From NCBI RefSeq assembly GCF_004210375.1, contig NC_134833.1:25525217-25589216 (forward strand): a DNA stretch of 64,000 bases, given 5' to 3'. Position numbers and translations under genes: made by a program. Position 1 is the first letter of the stretch; each line of letters opens with the position of its first letter. Source of the DNA: Tachypleus tridentatus (lineage: Eukaryota; Arthropoda; Merostomata; Xiphosura; Limulidae). The notes under the pieces are model-generated. The model was not told where the DNA came from. It worked only from the letters and a program-made list of their open reading frames with translations, and ran no database searches. Below are positions 56,201-64,000 of the stretch, in pieces.

Positions 56201-57072
56201 CCATAAAATCAGACATCATTATAATCATACCTGAAACAGTATGGAAATTCTTTTACTCCATTTCCTTTTTTCAGAAATAAACTCGTAAAGATTATCAGTT
56301 CAGTTGTTTTTAAAACATTTTAAATTATTTTATAGAGGTCTAATTTCAATTATCCTAAAAACTTTATTATAGAAGAAAACATTTCTTATGTTCTTTAAAT
56401 TTTAGCTGCTAAACAAAACGTTATTGGACATTCATGGTCATAAAGGTGCATGTATAAACAAGAGGACTTCTTTTCTCTCCAGTAGTTCTGGAAAAAAATA
56501 ACCATGAGAAAGAAACAGGAGTGTCGTCATTCCCTCTTGAAAAACACAAAATTTCCGTCTTGTGTGCTTATTGTGCATCATAATAATTCTATGCTTTTAT
56601 AGACCTATAAATTTTAGAGAAATGTTTCTTACTTTGTAACTTTTCCATACATGTATCAAAACATCATTTACATTTTGATACATGTAGATAGCCATTTTTC
56701 AGTGTCTATGCTTGTTATGAGTATTATGACAAATAAAATGGCTTTCATTATATGTTTTTAATGTTTAATCCTTATAGATTGTTTTTTCTGCTTGTGTTTT
56801 TGTCTAGGTACACAAAAGGAAGGAAGAATACTATTGTTCCTACTGTGTATGCATTTATTTTGAATTGGCCAAAGAACAACCAGCTTTATCTAGGAGCACC
56901 AATTTTGAAAAGCACTTCCAAAATCTCAGTACTTGGTGTGAAAGGTATTCTGGACTTTAAAAAGGCTGCAACAGGAGGTGTATTCATATATTTTCCACTG
57001 TTGACTCCAGATATCCTTCCATGTCAATGGGCCTGGGTGTTAAAGATGGAAGGTGTAGTGAACTACCAATGA
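43883..57072 (+). CDS. FUCA: Alpha-L-fucosidase (GH29), eight exons, two frame-shifting bases (unit 2)
   Basis: Secreted or lysosomal glycosidase that removes alpha-linked L-fucose from glycoproteins and glycolipids. Exons: 43883-44221, 45335-45441, 47342-47473, 48520-48653, 50365-50462, 53694-53826, 55700-55870 and 56808-57072, all with GT-AG borders and agreeing phases. An 18-residue signal peptide precedes the family motifs: GIFIHWG (exon 1), [20 protein letters not shown] (exon 2), [14 protein letters not shown] (exon 3), WSDGDWEAP with the nucleophile Asp (exon 4), VNDRWGSG (exon 5) and SWGYRR (exon 6). Without two extra bases the exons would encode about 458 residues, the normal family length. 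As read, a seventh G in exon 1 and a sixth A in exon 3 (47437-47442) break the frame. Sequencing error at homopolymers or a young pseudogene are both possible. Confidence 0.88.
45335..45441 (+). CDS. FUCA: Fucosidase exon 2 (unit 2)
   Basis: Acceptor tgttttag; encodes [17 protein letters not shown] and VGPKRDLLG. The two His are the family's fucose-binding pair. Confidence 0.9.
45888..46254 (+). repeat. 37-bp minisatellite in fucosidase intron 2
   Basis: Ten copies of 'accatgtttatatgtcttct' plus 'agtaaggcagtttttct' start at about 45889, 45926, 45963, 46008, 46045, 46079, 46108, 46145, 46182 and 46219. Most spacings are exactly 37; three copies carry small indels. Confidence 0.94.
46989..47152. 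mobile_element. TTAA-flanked MITE (piggyBac-like), 164 bp
   Basis: TTAA on both sides (46985-46988 and 47153-47156), with inverted ends 'cactttggctcc' and the complement of 'ggagctaatgtg' (10 of 12 positions agree). Non-coding. In fucosidase intron 2. Confidence 0.6.
47342..47473 (+). CDS. FUCA: Fucosidase exon 3, frameshifted at an A run (unit 2)
   Basis: Acceptor ttgtaccag; encodes [19 protein letters not shown] and onward. Six A at 47437-47442 lead to a TGA. With one fewer base the frame would continue to the donor gtaaat in the phase that exon 4 needs. Confidence 0.86.
47937..47964. repeat. (TA)n microsatellite
   Basis: About 14 TA or AT dinucleotides, directly beside the Tc1-like fragment. 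Confidence 0.9.
47967..48085 (+). mobile_element. Tc1-like transposase fragment in fucosidase intron 3
   Basis: Reads [20 protein letters not shown], then [13 protein letters not shown], the region of the second catalytic Asp. Only about 120 bases survive and the rest of the element is not recognisable. Confidence 0.68.
48520..48653 (+). CDS. FUCA: Fucosidase exon 4, nucleophile exon (unit 2)
   Basis: Encodes [20 protein letters not shown], then [20 protein letters not shown]. The Asp of WSDGD is the GH29 catalytic nucleophile. Confidence 0.9.
49310..49735 (+). repeat. Diverged tandem repeat, about 38-bp period, in fucosidase intron 4
   Basis: About ten degenerate copies of a unit like 'gaatgatcagctaccagtat' plus 'gaaccaacatggtacca'. 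Each copy differs at many positions, so this is an old array. Confidence 0.65.
50365..50462 (+). CDS. FUCA: Fucosidase exon 5 (unit 2)
   Basis: Acceptor tttccatag; encodes [19 protein letters not shown] and ends YNPG. Confidence 0.9.
50640..52680 (+). mobile_element. hAT transposon (BED zinc-finger type), 2041 bp, in fucosidase intron 5
   Basis: Termini 'cagtggttcccaacc' and 'ggttgggaaccactg' are perfect 15-base inverted repeats. The flanks 'ttctagac' and 'ttctatac' are an 8-base target duplication with one mismatch, as expected for hAT. The plus-strand transposase starts at 51039 ([16 protein letters not shown]) and contains a BED-type zinc finger (CMLC...HFNNRH). After 51713 it is broken by frameshifts, with hAT-like pieces such as [10 protein letters not shown] and [19 protein letters not shown] readable to about 52130. 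The family resembles ZBED5/FAM200-related hAT transposases of animals. Confidence 0.93.
51039..51713 (+). pseudogene. hAT transposase N-terminal part, 224 codons
   Basis: A BED finger at residues of about 31-55 (Cys, Cys, His, His) is followed by a helical region ([19 protein letters not shown]) and the start of the RNase-H-like core ([17 protein letters not shown]). The original protein was longer. Downstream sequence continues in other frames, so this is a broken enzyme. Confidence 0.85.
53694..53826 (+). CDS. FUCA: Fucosidase exon 6 (unit 2)
   Basis: Acceptor gcctttag; encodes [18 protein letters not shown] and [14 protein letters not shown]; donor gtaatt. Confidence 0.9.
54153..54214. 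mobile_element. Very short TTAA-flanked inverted-repeat element
   Basis: 62 bases between TTAA sites, with ends 'cccttgtacggcag' and the complement of 'cactgtttaaggg' (CCCTT ends). Resembles a minimal piggyBac-type MITE; fucosidase intron 6. Confidence 0.45.
55228..55335 (+). repeat. SINE family B variant in fucosidase intron 6
   Basis: 'gtagctcagtactaagcctg', 'tgggttcatttccc' and 'caaatagcctattgtatagc'. Confidence 0.5.
55700..55870 (+). CDS. FUCA: Fucosidase exon 7 (unit 2)
   Basis: Encodes [19 protein letters not shown] and [17 protein letters not shown], the end of the catalytic barrel. Confidence 0.9.
56808..57072 (+). CDS. FUCA: Fucosidase exon 8 with stop (unit 2)
   Basis: C-terminal beta-sandwich segment; ends [10 protein letters not shown] and TGA. 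Two residues longer than unit 1. Confidence 0.9.
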
Positions 57073-58321
57073 TAGTAAAGTAGATTTGTGTGAAAATGGT
57101 AAACAAATAATTAGTGTTAAATGTAAGATAAATTACACTGTGTTATTAATCATTACCATAAAAATCTGATTAGTAAATAGCTTAAAGAAACTTGATAATA
57201 ACTATAACAAAGTTACTTAATATAGTTCACACCATAAACGATACTCATAAAAGCTGATGCTATAAGTAGCACCTAGACCAACTCCTGTGTCTGTTGTATC
57301 CCAAATAGACATAATTCTGAATTCTGATTGGCATATTTTAATATACTAGCAGAAGCAAACTAAAAGTTCACTGGTAAATTTCCTAAAGTAGGAATGAATA
57401 AATAAAAAATATGCAATCAACCCAATGTCTCAGATCATAGCATGTATCCAATATGATAGTCTGGTGGGTCATTTACAATTGTATTGTTATTTCAAAAAGA
57501 AAACAAATTAGATTTGTTTTTTAAGCAAAAGGAAACTGCCTGCAATGGTATGCTGATGTAAATGTTTGTTTGTTTCTCGATGCAATGGGTATATCTAACA
57601 TTCAAATTTGCTTAGTAGCTGCAAGGAACTTTCTGTTTGGAATGACACAGTTCCTTGTCATTTTACTGAGTGCAAAGGTCTGCTACCAAATTGGCTGCTT
57701 TTTGACAATTGTCATTTCTGTAAGATGTATCAAAGGGGAGGTATTCATTTCAAATCAATTTATTCAACGTGGTGTAATAAAACCATGCATGTATGTAATA
57801 CAAACATAAAAGCAAATATGTTCTTAAACCAACCAACTACATGTAACAGAAGAACCTTTTGTTTTGTGAAACTCCTTTTTTTCAAAGTAAGTTCTCAAAC
57901 TGACTGTTCAGCATTTGTAGTTGCTGTTATATTGATACCAATATGAAATTTTAAGAGTTGCAAAACGTTTCTTTGTAATACACTCTTAAAGAAGCTTTTT
58001 TTTTTCTAAGGATTAACCATTCAGAAAATACAAAACATGGCAGTCATTTCACTACTGTAAAGCACATAACTGAGAATAGAAAGAAGATAAGGAATCTTAT
58101 TTAAAAACAAGAATGTGAATTTTTAACATGACTTTCAAATTAACATTTATTCACATCATCAGTAATTGGTTTACTTCAAAATGCAGATCAAATTTGTGTA
58201 CCAAGATATGTATTTTTATACTTTTTTTAGGTCATAATTTTAGTAGATATAAACTGTCTACTCTGTAAGTTTCAGTAAATCATGAATTGGTAACTTTTAA
58301 TAAGGTTTTCTTTAACATTAA

Positions 58322-58372
58322 CACTCCTACGAAAAGACGTTTCTAGTCCTGATTTCTCCAAGCCCGTTCCCC

Positions 58373-58407
<35 letters not shown>

Positions 58408-58538
58408 TGGGAATCTCGTTAATCCATTCATTAATGGATTTAAATGGCAATTTCATTTAAATACAAAATTATTAGCCTAATATTGATAACCTTTCAAGTT
58501 GCTCTGGGGCCTATTAGGCCCCACTTTTCGTAGGAGTG
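58322..58538. mobile_element. TTAA-flanked MITE (piggyBac-like), 217 bp
   Basis: Perfect inverted ends 'cactcctacgaaaag' and its complement 'cttttcgtaggagtg' are bounded by TTAA on both sides (58318-58321, 58539-58542). Internal palindromes include 'aatccattcattaatggatt' and 'ggcctattaggcc'. Non-coding. Confidence 0.82.
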
Positions 58539-59199
58539 TTAAAGAAATTGTAAAGCCATATTTGAAAAGTAAACTACAGTTAACAACTTTTAACTGACTT
58601 TGTTTTGTTGATATTTAACAAACTCAAACACTAAATACTTTAAGAAATGTAATTGTTGGTTTATTTACATATTCAGCTCTTGTTATTGGGAATGTGTTTT
58701 CACACTTTTTTGTGATTCTTGTTTGCATATCTTATATTAAAATCAGACCAATAAATGATGTTGATTTCTTTATGTAGTGTTGTATATATCTTCCAGTTAT
58801 TTTTGTTCTTGTTTTAACACAAGTATTTTAATAATTTATAATTTTATTAATCTGGTATGTCAATTTCACCATGTAGGCAGACTATCTGACAGTTTTTGTA
58901 ATGTTATGTGCATGACTTTGAGGATGCTAGTATTCTATATGAACTATGGTCAGATTCCACAGTTCAGTCATACAAGTTACTGGTGAGTGCTTTGAAGAAG
59001 TTTCCTTCCTTCTAACCCATGAGTTCGTAATTAGGGACAGTTGTGTGCAGATAACTCTCCATATAACCTTTGTGCAATAATTCTGAAAGAAACTGTAGAT
59101 ACTTGCACTACACAATGGTGCTGTGTCACCAATTTGAAAAATTCATGACTTGTTTCTTTGGTATAATCAACACTTGTTCCATTTTTAACTTAGTGCTGA

Positions 59200-59315
59200 G
59201 GCCCGGCATGGCCAAGCGTGCGACTCGTAATCTGTGGGTTGCAGGTTTACATCCCTGTCGCGCAAAACATGCTCACCCTTTCAGTTGTGGGGGGCATTAT
59301 AATGTGATGGTTAAT
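59200..59315 (+). repeat. SINE family A, 3'-truncated by a deletion (unit 2 only)
   Basis: The head 'gcccggcatggccaagcgtg', 'cgactcgtaatctgtggg' and body up to 'ataatgtgatggttaatc', then abrupt return to unit sequence. Unit 1 has 420 other bases here and no SINE. Confidence 0.85.
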
Positions 59316-60002
59316 CATAGGTAATTTAACAATATTGTTGCTATTAATTATGATAATCTAAATATTTGTAAAATATCACAACCTTTTTGAAAATTCCACA
59401 TCTAAACTTTTAATCTCTTTGGAAATTTGAGAAAGTAATACTAAACTGCTTCGATGTGTTGACCACCACAAGTTTACCTCTCATTTACGCTCTTATTATA
59501 TTTAATTAATACTAGCTGCATGTGGTATAATAATACATCCTTTGTTAAATTTCATTTAGTTTTTTCTGTGTACTTTGTCATATTTACAATTGTTGTAAAT
59601 TCCTTTTCTAAGTCTTATTATTATTAAACTTAAATCTTATTGCATTTGATTCTTCAGCTTTTACAGAAAAGTTAAAAGTCATATTAGTTGTGTTAAACAC
59701 AACTTGTAGTATGGTTAATACATATTTTTTCATTACAAATATGTGGTTGTATTTCAAATAATGTATCAATATCTTAGTTATATAATATCTTTTATTTTCA
59801 TAAACATTAGTTTTTGGTTGTATTATGGTGATTATCCATTCCTAAACAGTAATGTATGTCAAATTTTACCTTGAATCTCAGTCTCTGCTAAAGCTACACT
59901 ACTGGAACCAGTTCACAGGTTTACCATTGCTCAAGATGCTTCAAGTAAGGATTGTGGAAACTTTCTTACACATCTGCAACAGTTCTCAAAGTTATAATCA
60001 GT

Positions 60003-61880
60003 GATGTCGAGAAAACCCACTTGTAGAGAAATATATATGTAAAAAAACGGCTCGTTTGGGTTAAGAAAATATTTTACGTAAAGAAACAAACAACATTTCG
60101 ACCTTCTTCGGTCATTGTCAGGTTCACAAAGGAAGAAAGTTGGTGTGGTGTTTGTCAGTGTAGTTTTTATACAGTATAGACCTTAGTTTTGTGCCTGGTT
60201 TTTGAATAAATTTAGTATTAACTGGAATGTCATATTTTGTTACTAGTTTTTGCCAAATGTTGGTTATTTTTCTGCTGATGTTGGGAATATATGGTTGTGA
60301 TTTTTTGATTCGTGAGATATATTTACTTTTGTTGGTTGATTTTGCTTTCTGTCTAGGTGTGTGCATATCATGTCTTCTAGGGTTTGTTGAGGAAATTTAT
60401 TGATGTTGATGAAGTATTGTTTTATTTTGTCAAATTTGTTAATTTTATCTGGTGAGCATAGTTTTATGGCTGTTTATTTGGTTTCTTAGTATGTTGAGTT
60501 TTTGTTTTGTTTCATGTGCTGAATCCTAAGGAATGTATGGTCTGTTATGGGTGATTTTTCGGGTGGATTTCTAATTTAAATTGTGTGTCGGTTCTTGTAA
60601 TTTTGATGTTAAGAAATGATATTTGATTGCTTTCTTCCTGTTCACATGTGAAGTTAATGTTGGGATGTATAGAGTTAATGTGATTGAAAAAATTAACTAT
60701 GTGTTCTGTAGATTTGAATCCCGCAACCATGTCATCTACATATCTGTACCAGTATAGTGGTGGATGTAATGCTGTGTTAATTGCTTGTGTTTCAACTTGT
60801 GTCATAAAAATGTTGGCTAGAACTGGTGATACTGGATTGCCCATGCTTAGGCCATTTGTTTGTATATAGTTTTGGTTCTTGAACATGAAGTTTTTCTTTA
60901 TCGTGGTGAATTCTATGAGGGTTGCTAATTGGTTACTGGGAATGTCTATAGTTGGTTAGGGTCTTGGATATAGAGTTCTAAGGCTATCTTGCAGACTTCA
61001 GTTATTGGAACTTATGTAAAGAGGGATATAACATTGAAACTGGCAATTAAGGCTTTATGGTTAAGTTGATTTAGATTAGACTTGAAATTAAAAAGTCTTT
61101 GAATGAGGTGGCTGATGTTACATATTTGGAGAATGCCCATGCTATGTATTTACCAAGATTGTAATTAAACGATTCATATGTGGACATTATTGGTCGTAAT
61201 GGACAATCTGGTTTATGAGGTTTGGGGATGCCATATTTGTGGTGTCGTGGTGTGTTTTACGTAGGTAGGAATAAAGTGTTTGTGAAATTGTGTTGGCTTT
61301 TTTCATTGGTAGTAGTATTTTGTTCAGTTACGTCTCATGTGTCTTTGTTAGATTTGTGTGTATTGGTTTAAATTTGTTCATGTCTGATAGGATGTCCTTC
61401 ATTTTTTGGATGTATTCATTCGTGTTCATTATGACTATAGCATGACCTTTTATCTGCTTTTAGAATTTTTATGTTTTTATCTTGTTTTAGGTTTTTAATG
61501 GAATTAATGTCTCTTTTTGTAAGAATGTTTTTTAGCTTTCTGGTATGTGAAATTATTTTGATGGTTTTGTGAGAAAATTCTTTGAAAAAATCATTTAAGA
61601 TATTGTTTTTAGGTGTTTCTGGAAAATATAAATTTTTACTGGGAAGTTTGGCTGTTGGATGTCAATAAAGTCATCTAAGTTGTCTTCTTTCTGTTGGTTG
61701 TTTTCCATAGAAAGTGTCACAAGTCTCCTGGCTAGATCTTCTAAACATGTTTTGTTTTCTAAGGTTGGAATGTACCTAGGTAATATTGCAAAGTTGAGTC
61801 CTTTGTTAAGTAGATGTATCTTGTCTGTGTTTAATTGTTGGTCGGATCTGTTAACAGGCTGCAACACAGCATAATACACA
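60003..61880 (-). mobile_element. Penelope-like retroelement, decayed (unit 2)
   Basis: Counterpart of 26435-28330. This copy keeps a longer reverse transcriptase frame (60886 to 60545) with GLSMGNPVSPVLANIFM, YWYRYVDDMVAGF and NQISFLNIKITRTD. A separate thumb-region frame (60366 to 60124) carries SRKITNIWQKLVTKYDIPV. The N-terminal segment is at 61895-61600. A 3' tail follows but no GIY-YIG domain is seen. Several frameshifts make it inactive. Confidence 0.82.
60090..60127 (-). ncRNA. Hammerhead-like motif in Penelope-like 3' region (unit 2)
   Basis: Same sequence as at 26519-26556, including the altered CTGACAA core. Confidence 0.4.
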
Positions 61881-63835
61881 AACTTTGAAAGCAAGAGATA
61901 AGAAATTATTGATACTCTTCAAATGAAACACTTTTGGATACCCTGCAGAAAGTACATATAGTTTGACTCCCAGTTACTGGTTTCACTCAGAAATGATTTA
62001 GGACAAAGATTGTAAGAACGTGTTTGTTAACACATTTTGTTTGTTAACAGTCGTGGTTAAAATGTAATTTTCATACACCTGATCTGTATTCATTGAACAT
62101 AAAGGAACTTTTTTAACAACTTAGCTCAACCTATGACAAAAGTTAAGCCAAGTTCAACTTGTTTTGTGTGGAGACAAATGTATGTAATATTCTGAGAAAA
62201 ACTGAATGATAAAAGTCATAGCTGAAGACCTGAAAAGCATTAATGGGAAAACAAATGAAAGTAAAGATTTGGTGTTACATCTGTAAAGCAGGGCCTTTCC
62301 TTCTAATAAGAATTCTCCAACTACTTACAGGTCACTTTTTTTTCCTCTTTGCTTTTTATGGTAGGCAAATAATGCTGTTCATATAGACAGAACAGCCATT
62401 ATTTTAAAATATTAATCTCATTAATTGATAAACTAAATATGTGAACAGTATTTAAATATAGCGTTATTCTATTGATACTTCATTTGAAAAAAAAAAGGCA
62501 ATTTTTTATGGCAACACACAAAATAAATTTGGTATAAGGATTAGAAACTTCAGGATTCAAGCATAGCCAGACCTGAAGGTTACCAACCAGTGGACTGGAA
62601 TCTTCTAATCACTAATCATTTGAGCTCTTTTTCAATCTGTACTAATTGTAGCATGATTAGTTTTAAATACTTCAAAGTATTGTATGGTGGTTAGCATGTT
62701 AAGCACACAAGAGCAAATCACATGCATAAATACATAAATAGAGCAGAATTTTAAGTATCACATGAATAATGTGACAGGATTACAATTTGGTCCGTTTTAA
62801 AGACAAAGTCCTAATCATGACACAAAATATGACACATGTTATGGACCCTTCATTACTGCTGTAGTCCACATATTGCATCATAATGAGCAATTTTGTTTTT
62901 GCTTGCCTTAACATTTGGTGTAAAGAAGTTTAGAAACTAAATATTACATTTTTTTTTGGTCAGATATATAGGAAACCTTATCAATAACCAGTTAGATAAA
63001 GTAATCACTACTGATATTACTTTTAAGAATCCCATTGTGATGGGAAACTTGATGCCTAAATGGTTAAGTTTACTTCCTACACTAATCAACTTGCTTCTAG
63101 TTGTCAGTTTGTGTTGTTCAAAATAGGAAAGTTGCAGGGTAGAATTTATTAGTAATGGCACCATTGAAACTACTTTACTGAAGACAAGGGTACTCAATAA
63201 TTTAACAGATTTGTATCCTAATTTTAAAAAAATGCTTTATTTTGCCATCTTCTGTTGTAAAAAAACACGTTTTTTTGTTTCATCACTTTTAAAAGCATAG
63301 TTTTCAAACATAAAATGTAAATAATGCACACTGTTTACTGCCAAAAATACACCACCTGATACTTTTGCAAGCTACATGTAAATACTTGCAGAAATAACAA
63401 CAGTTCAAAGTTATCAAAGCCTAACACCATCAGAACCTCTAGAAGAAGAGTCATCTTCCAAAAGAATACAAGCTTTGATGTTAGTGGTTTTCTCTGTTAT
63501 CATGTGAACATTCACACAATAAAGAAAACAGCTAGAAATAACAATATCCATCAAAAATAAATATAAGTTATTTAGCAATAAGAAGTAACTTTTATACTTA
63601 TGAAAACCATAAAAGTGAAAAATAACAATGTACAGCTCATACTGAATTAGTACATTTTGAGATAACCTATTAATGAAATTTTTTATAACTTATATAAAAC
63701 AGTACAAGAACAGATTAGAATAGAAAGGCTTTACAGATGATACATTTTACTTCACAAATTCAGCCATGAAGAGTGGAGGTTGACAAAGCAGAACAATAGC
63801 AAGAGTCAACAGATGATACAATGTTCTTCCTAATT
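61881..63835. other. Intergenic or 3' UTR of the minus-strand Q/H-rich gene (unit 2 tail)
   Basis: Near-identical to 28331-30259. No exon is supported. Confidence 0.45.
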
Positions 63836-64000
63836 TCAGTTACGAGGAGGTGGTGGTGGTGGAGTTTGGAACATTCCATTCATTGCTGATGAAGCTCTTT
63901 GCATCTGGAGGCCTGGATATTGCCCATACATGTTGGGCATCATCACTCCAGACATTCACATTGGACCCTGCTGATTATGACCACTTGGTCTATTCATATG
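63836..64000 (-). CDS. 3'-terminal exon of the Q/H/P-rich protein gene, cut by window end (unit 3)
   Basis: Minus-strand copy of 30260-30587. It ends with SPPPPPPRN replaced by TPPPPPPRN, and MYGEYPGL replaced by MYGQYPGL. The internal TGA after GPM is also present, so it predates this duplication. The rest of the exon lies beyond the window. Confidence 0.5.
63959..64000. repeat. Start of a third duplication unit (cut by window end)
   Basis: The last 42 bases repeat the sequence found at 11016 and 30383 and join the end of unit 2 exactly as unit 1 joins unit 2. At least the beginning of a third unit must therefore lie to the right. Confidence 0.85.

Larger units (their letters stand above)
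57073..60002. other. Fucosidase 3' flank, unit 2
   Basis: Closely matches 23708-26434, apart from the extra block at 58222-58737 with a MITE, and a truncated SINE at 59200-59315 that replaces about 420 bases of unit 1. No gene was recognised. Confidence 0.5.
30383..63958. repeat. Tandem segmental duplication, unit 2 (33.6 kb)
   Basis: This is the second copy of the unit that starts at 11016, and the only one with a full set of fucosidase exons. Relative to unit 1 it has extra blocks at about 31370-31914, 32082-33562 (Tc1-like), 35074-35900, 38843-39098 (extra minisatellite copies), 40633-40915 (SINE), 42427-42688, 43505-43732, 45115-55469 (deleted in unit 1) and 58222-58737. It lacks unit 1 segments at about 12799-13027 and 25320-25740. 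Confidence 0.92.

Overview
The window looks like animal nuclear DNA: it is AT-rich, genes are split by GT-AG introns with short exons, and about half the recognisable sequence is decayed transposons. A tRNA-derived SINE, head resembling a tRNA with anticodon CGT and tail ending in a 'gcgcgaaattcaaaacaaa'-type motif, is scattered throughout. From memory I associate this SINE with chelicerates, most likely a horseshoe crab, but that assignment is an inference. No bacterial, phage or CRISPR features are present.

Bases 1-11015 are a repeat-rich flank with no convincing gene: SINE copies on both strands, a decayed Tc1-like transposon (about 1640-2960) with an oppositely oriented fragment beside it, a minisatellite and a Penelope-like tail.

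From 11016 onward the window is a direct tandem segmental duplication. Unit 1 is 11016-30382, unit 2 is 30383-63958, and unit 3 starts at 63959 and runs off the window. Each unit carries, in order: the 3' end of a minus-strand Q/H/P-rich protein gene at the junction; a three-exon plus-strand gene for an unrecognised 90-residue protein (complete in both units); the 3' exons of an unrecognised plus-strand gene; a convergent minus-strand C-terminal exon; an alpha-L-fucosidase (GH29) gene; and a Penelope-like retroelement on the minus strand.

The units have diverged by rearrangement. Unit 1 lost about 10.4 kb from inside the fucosidase gene (exons 2-6, with the nucleophile exon), leaving exons 1, 7 and 8, which still join in frame. 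Unit 2 keeps all eight fucosidase exons but has two single-base homopolymer insertions that shift the frame. Unit 2 alone carries a Tc1-like transposon and one SINE at sites that are visibly empty in unit 1, an expanded 64-bp minisatellite and a TTAA-flanked MITE. The hAT element and two other TTAA-flanked MITEs sit in the fucosidase introns that unit 1 lost.

The genes show no sign of working together in one pathway. The interest lies in the duplication history, the fate of the two fucosidase copies, the small overlooked gene, and the hammerhead-like motifs associated with retroelement ends.
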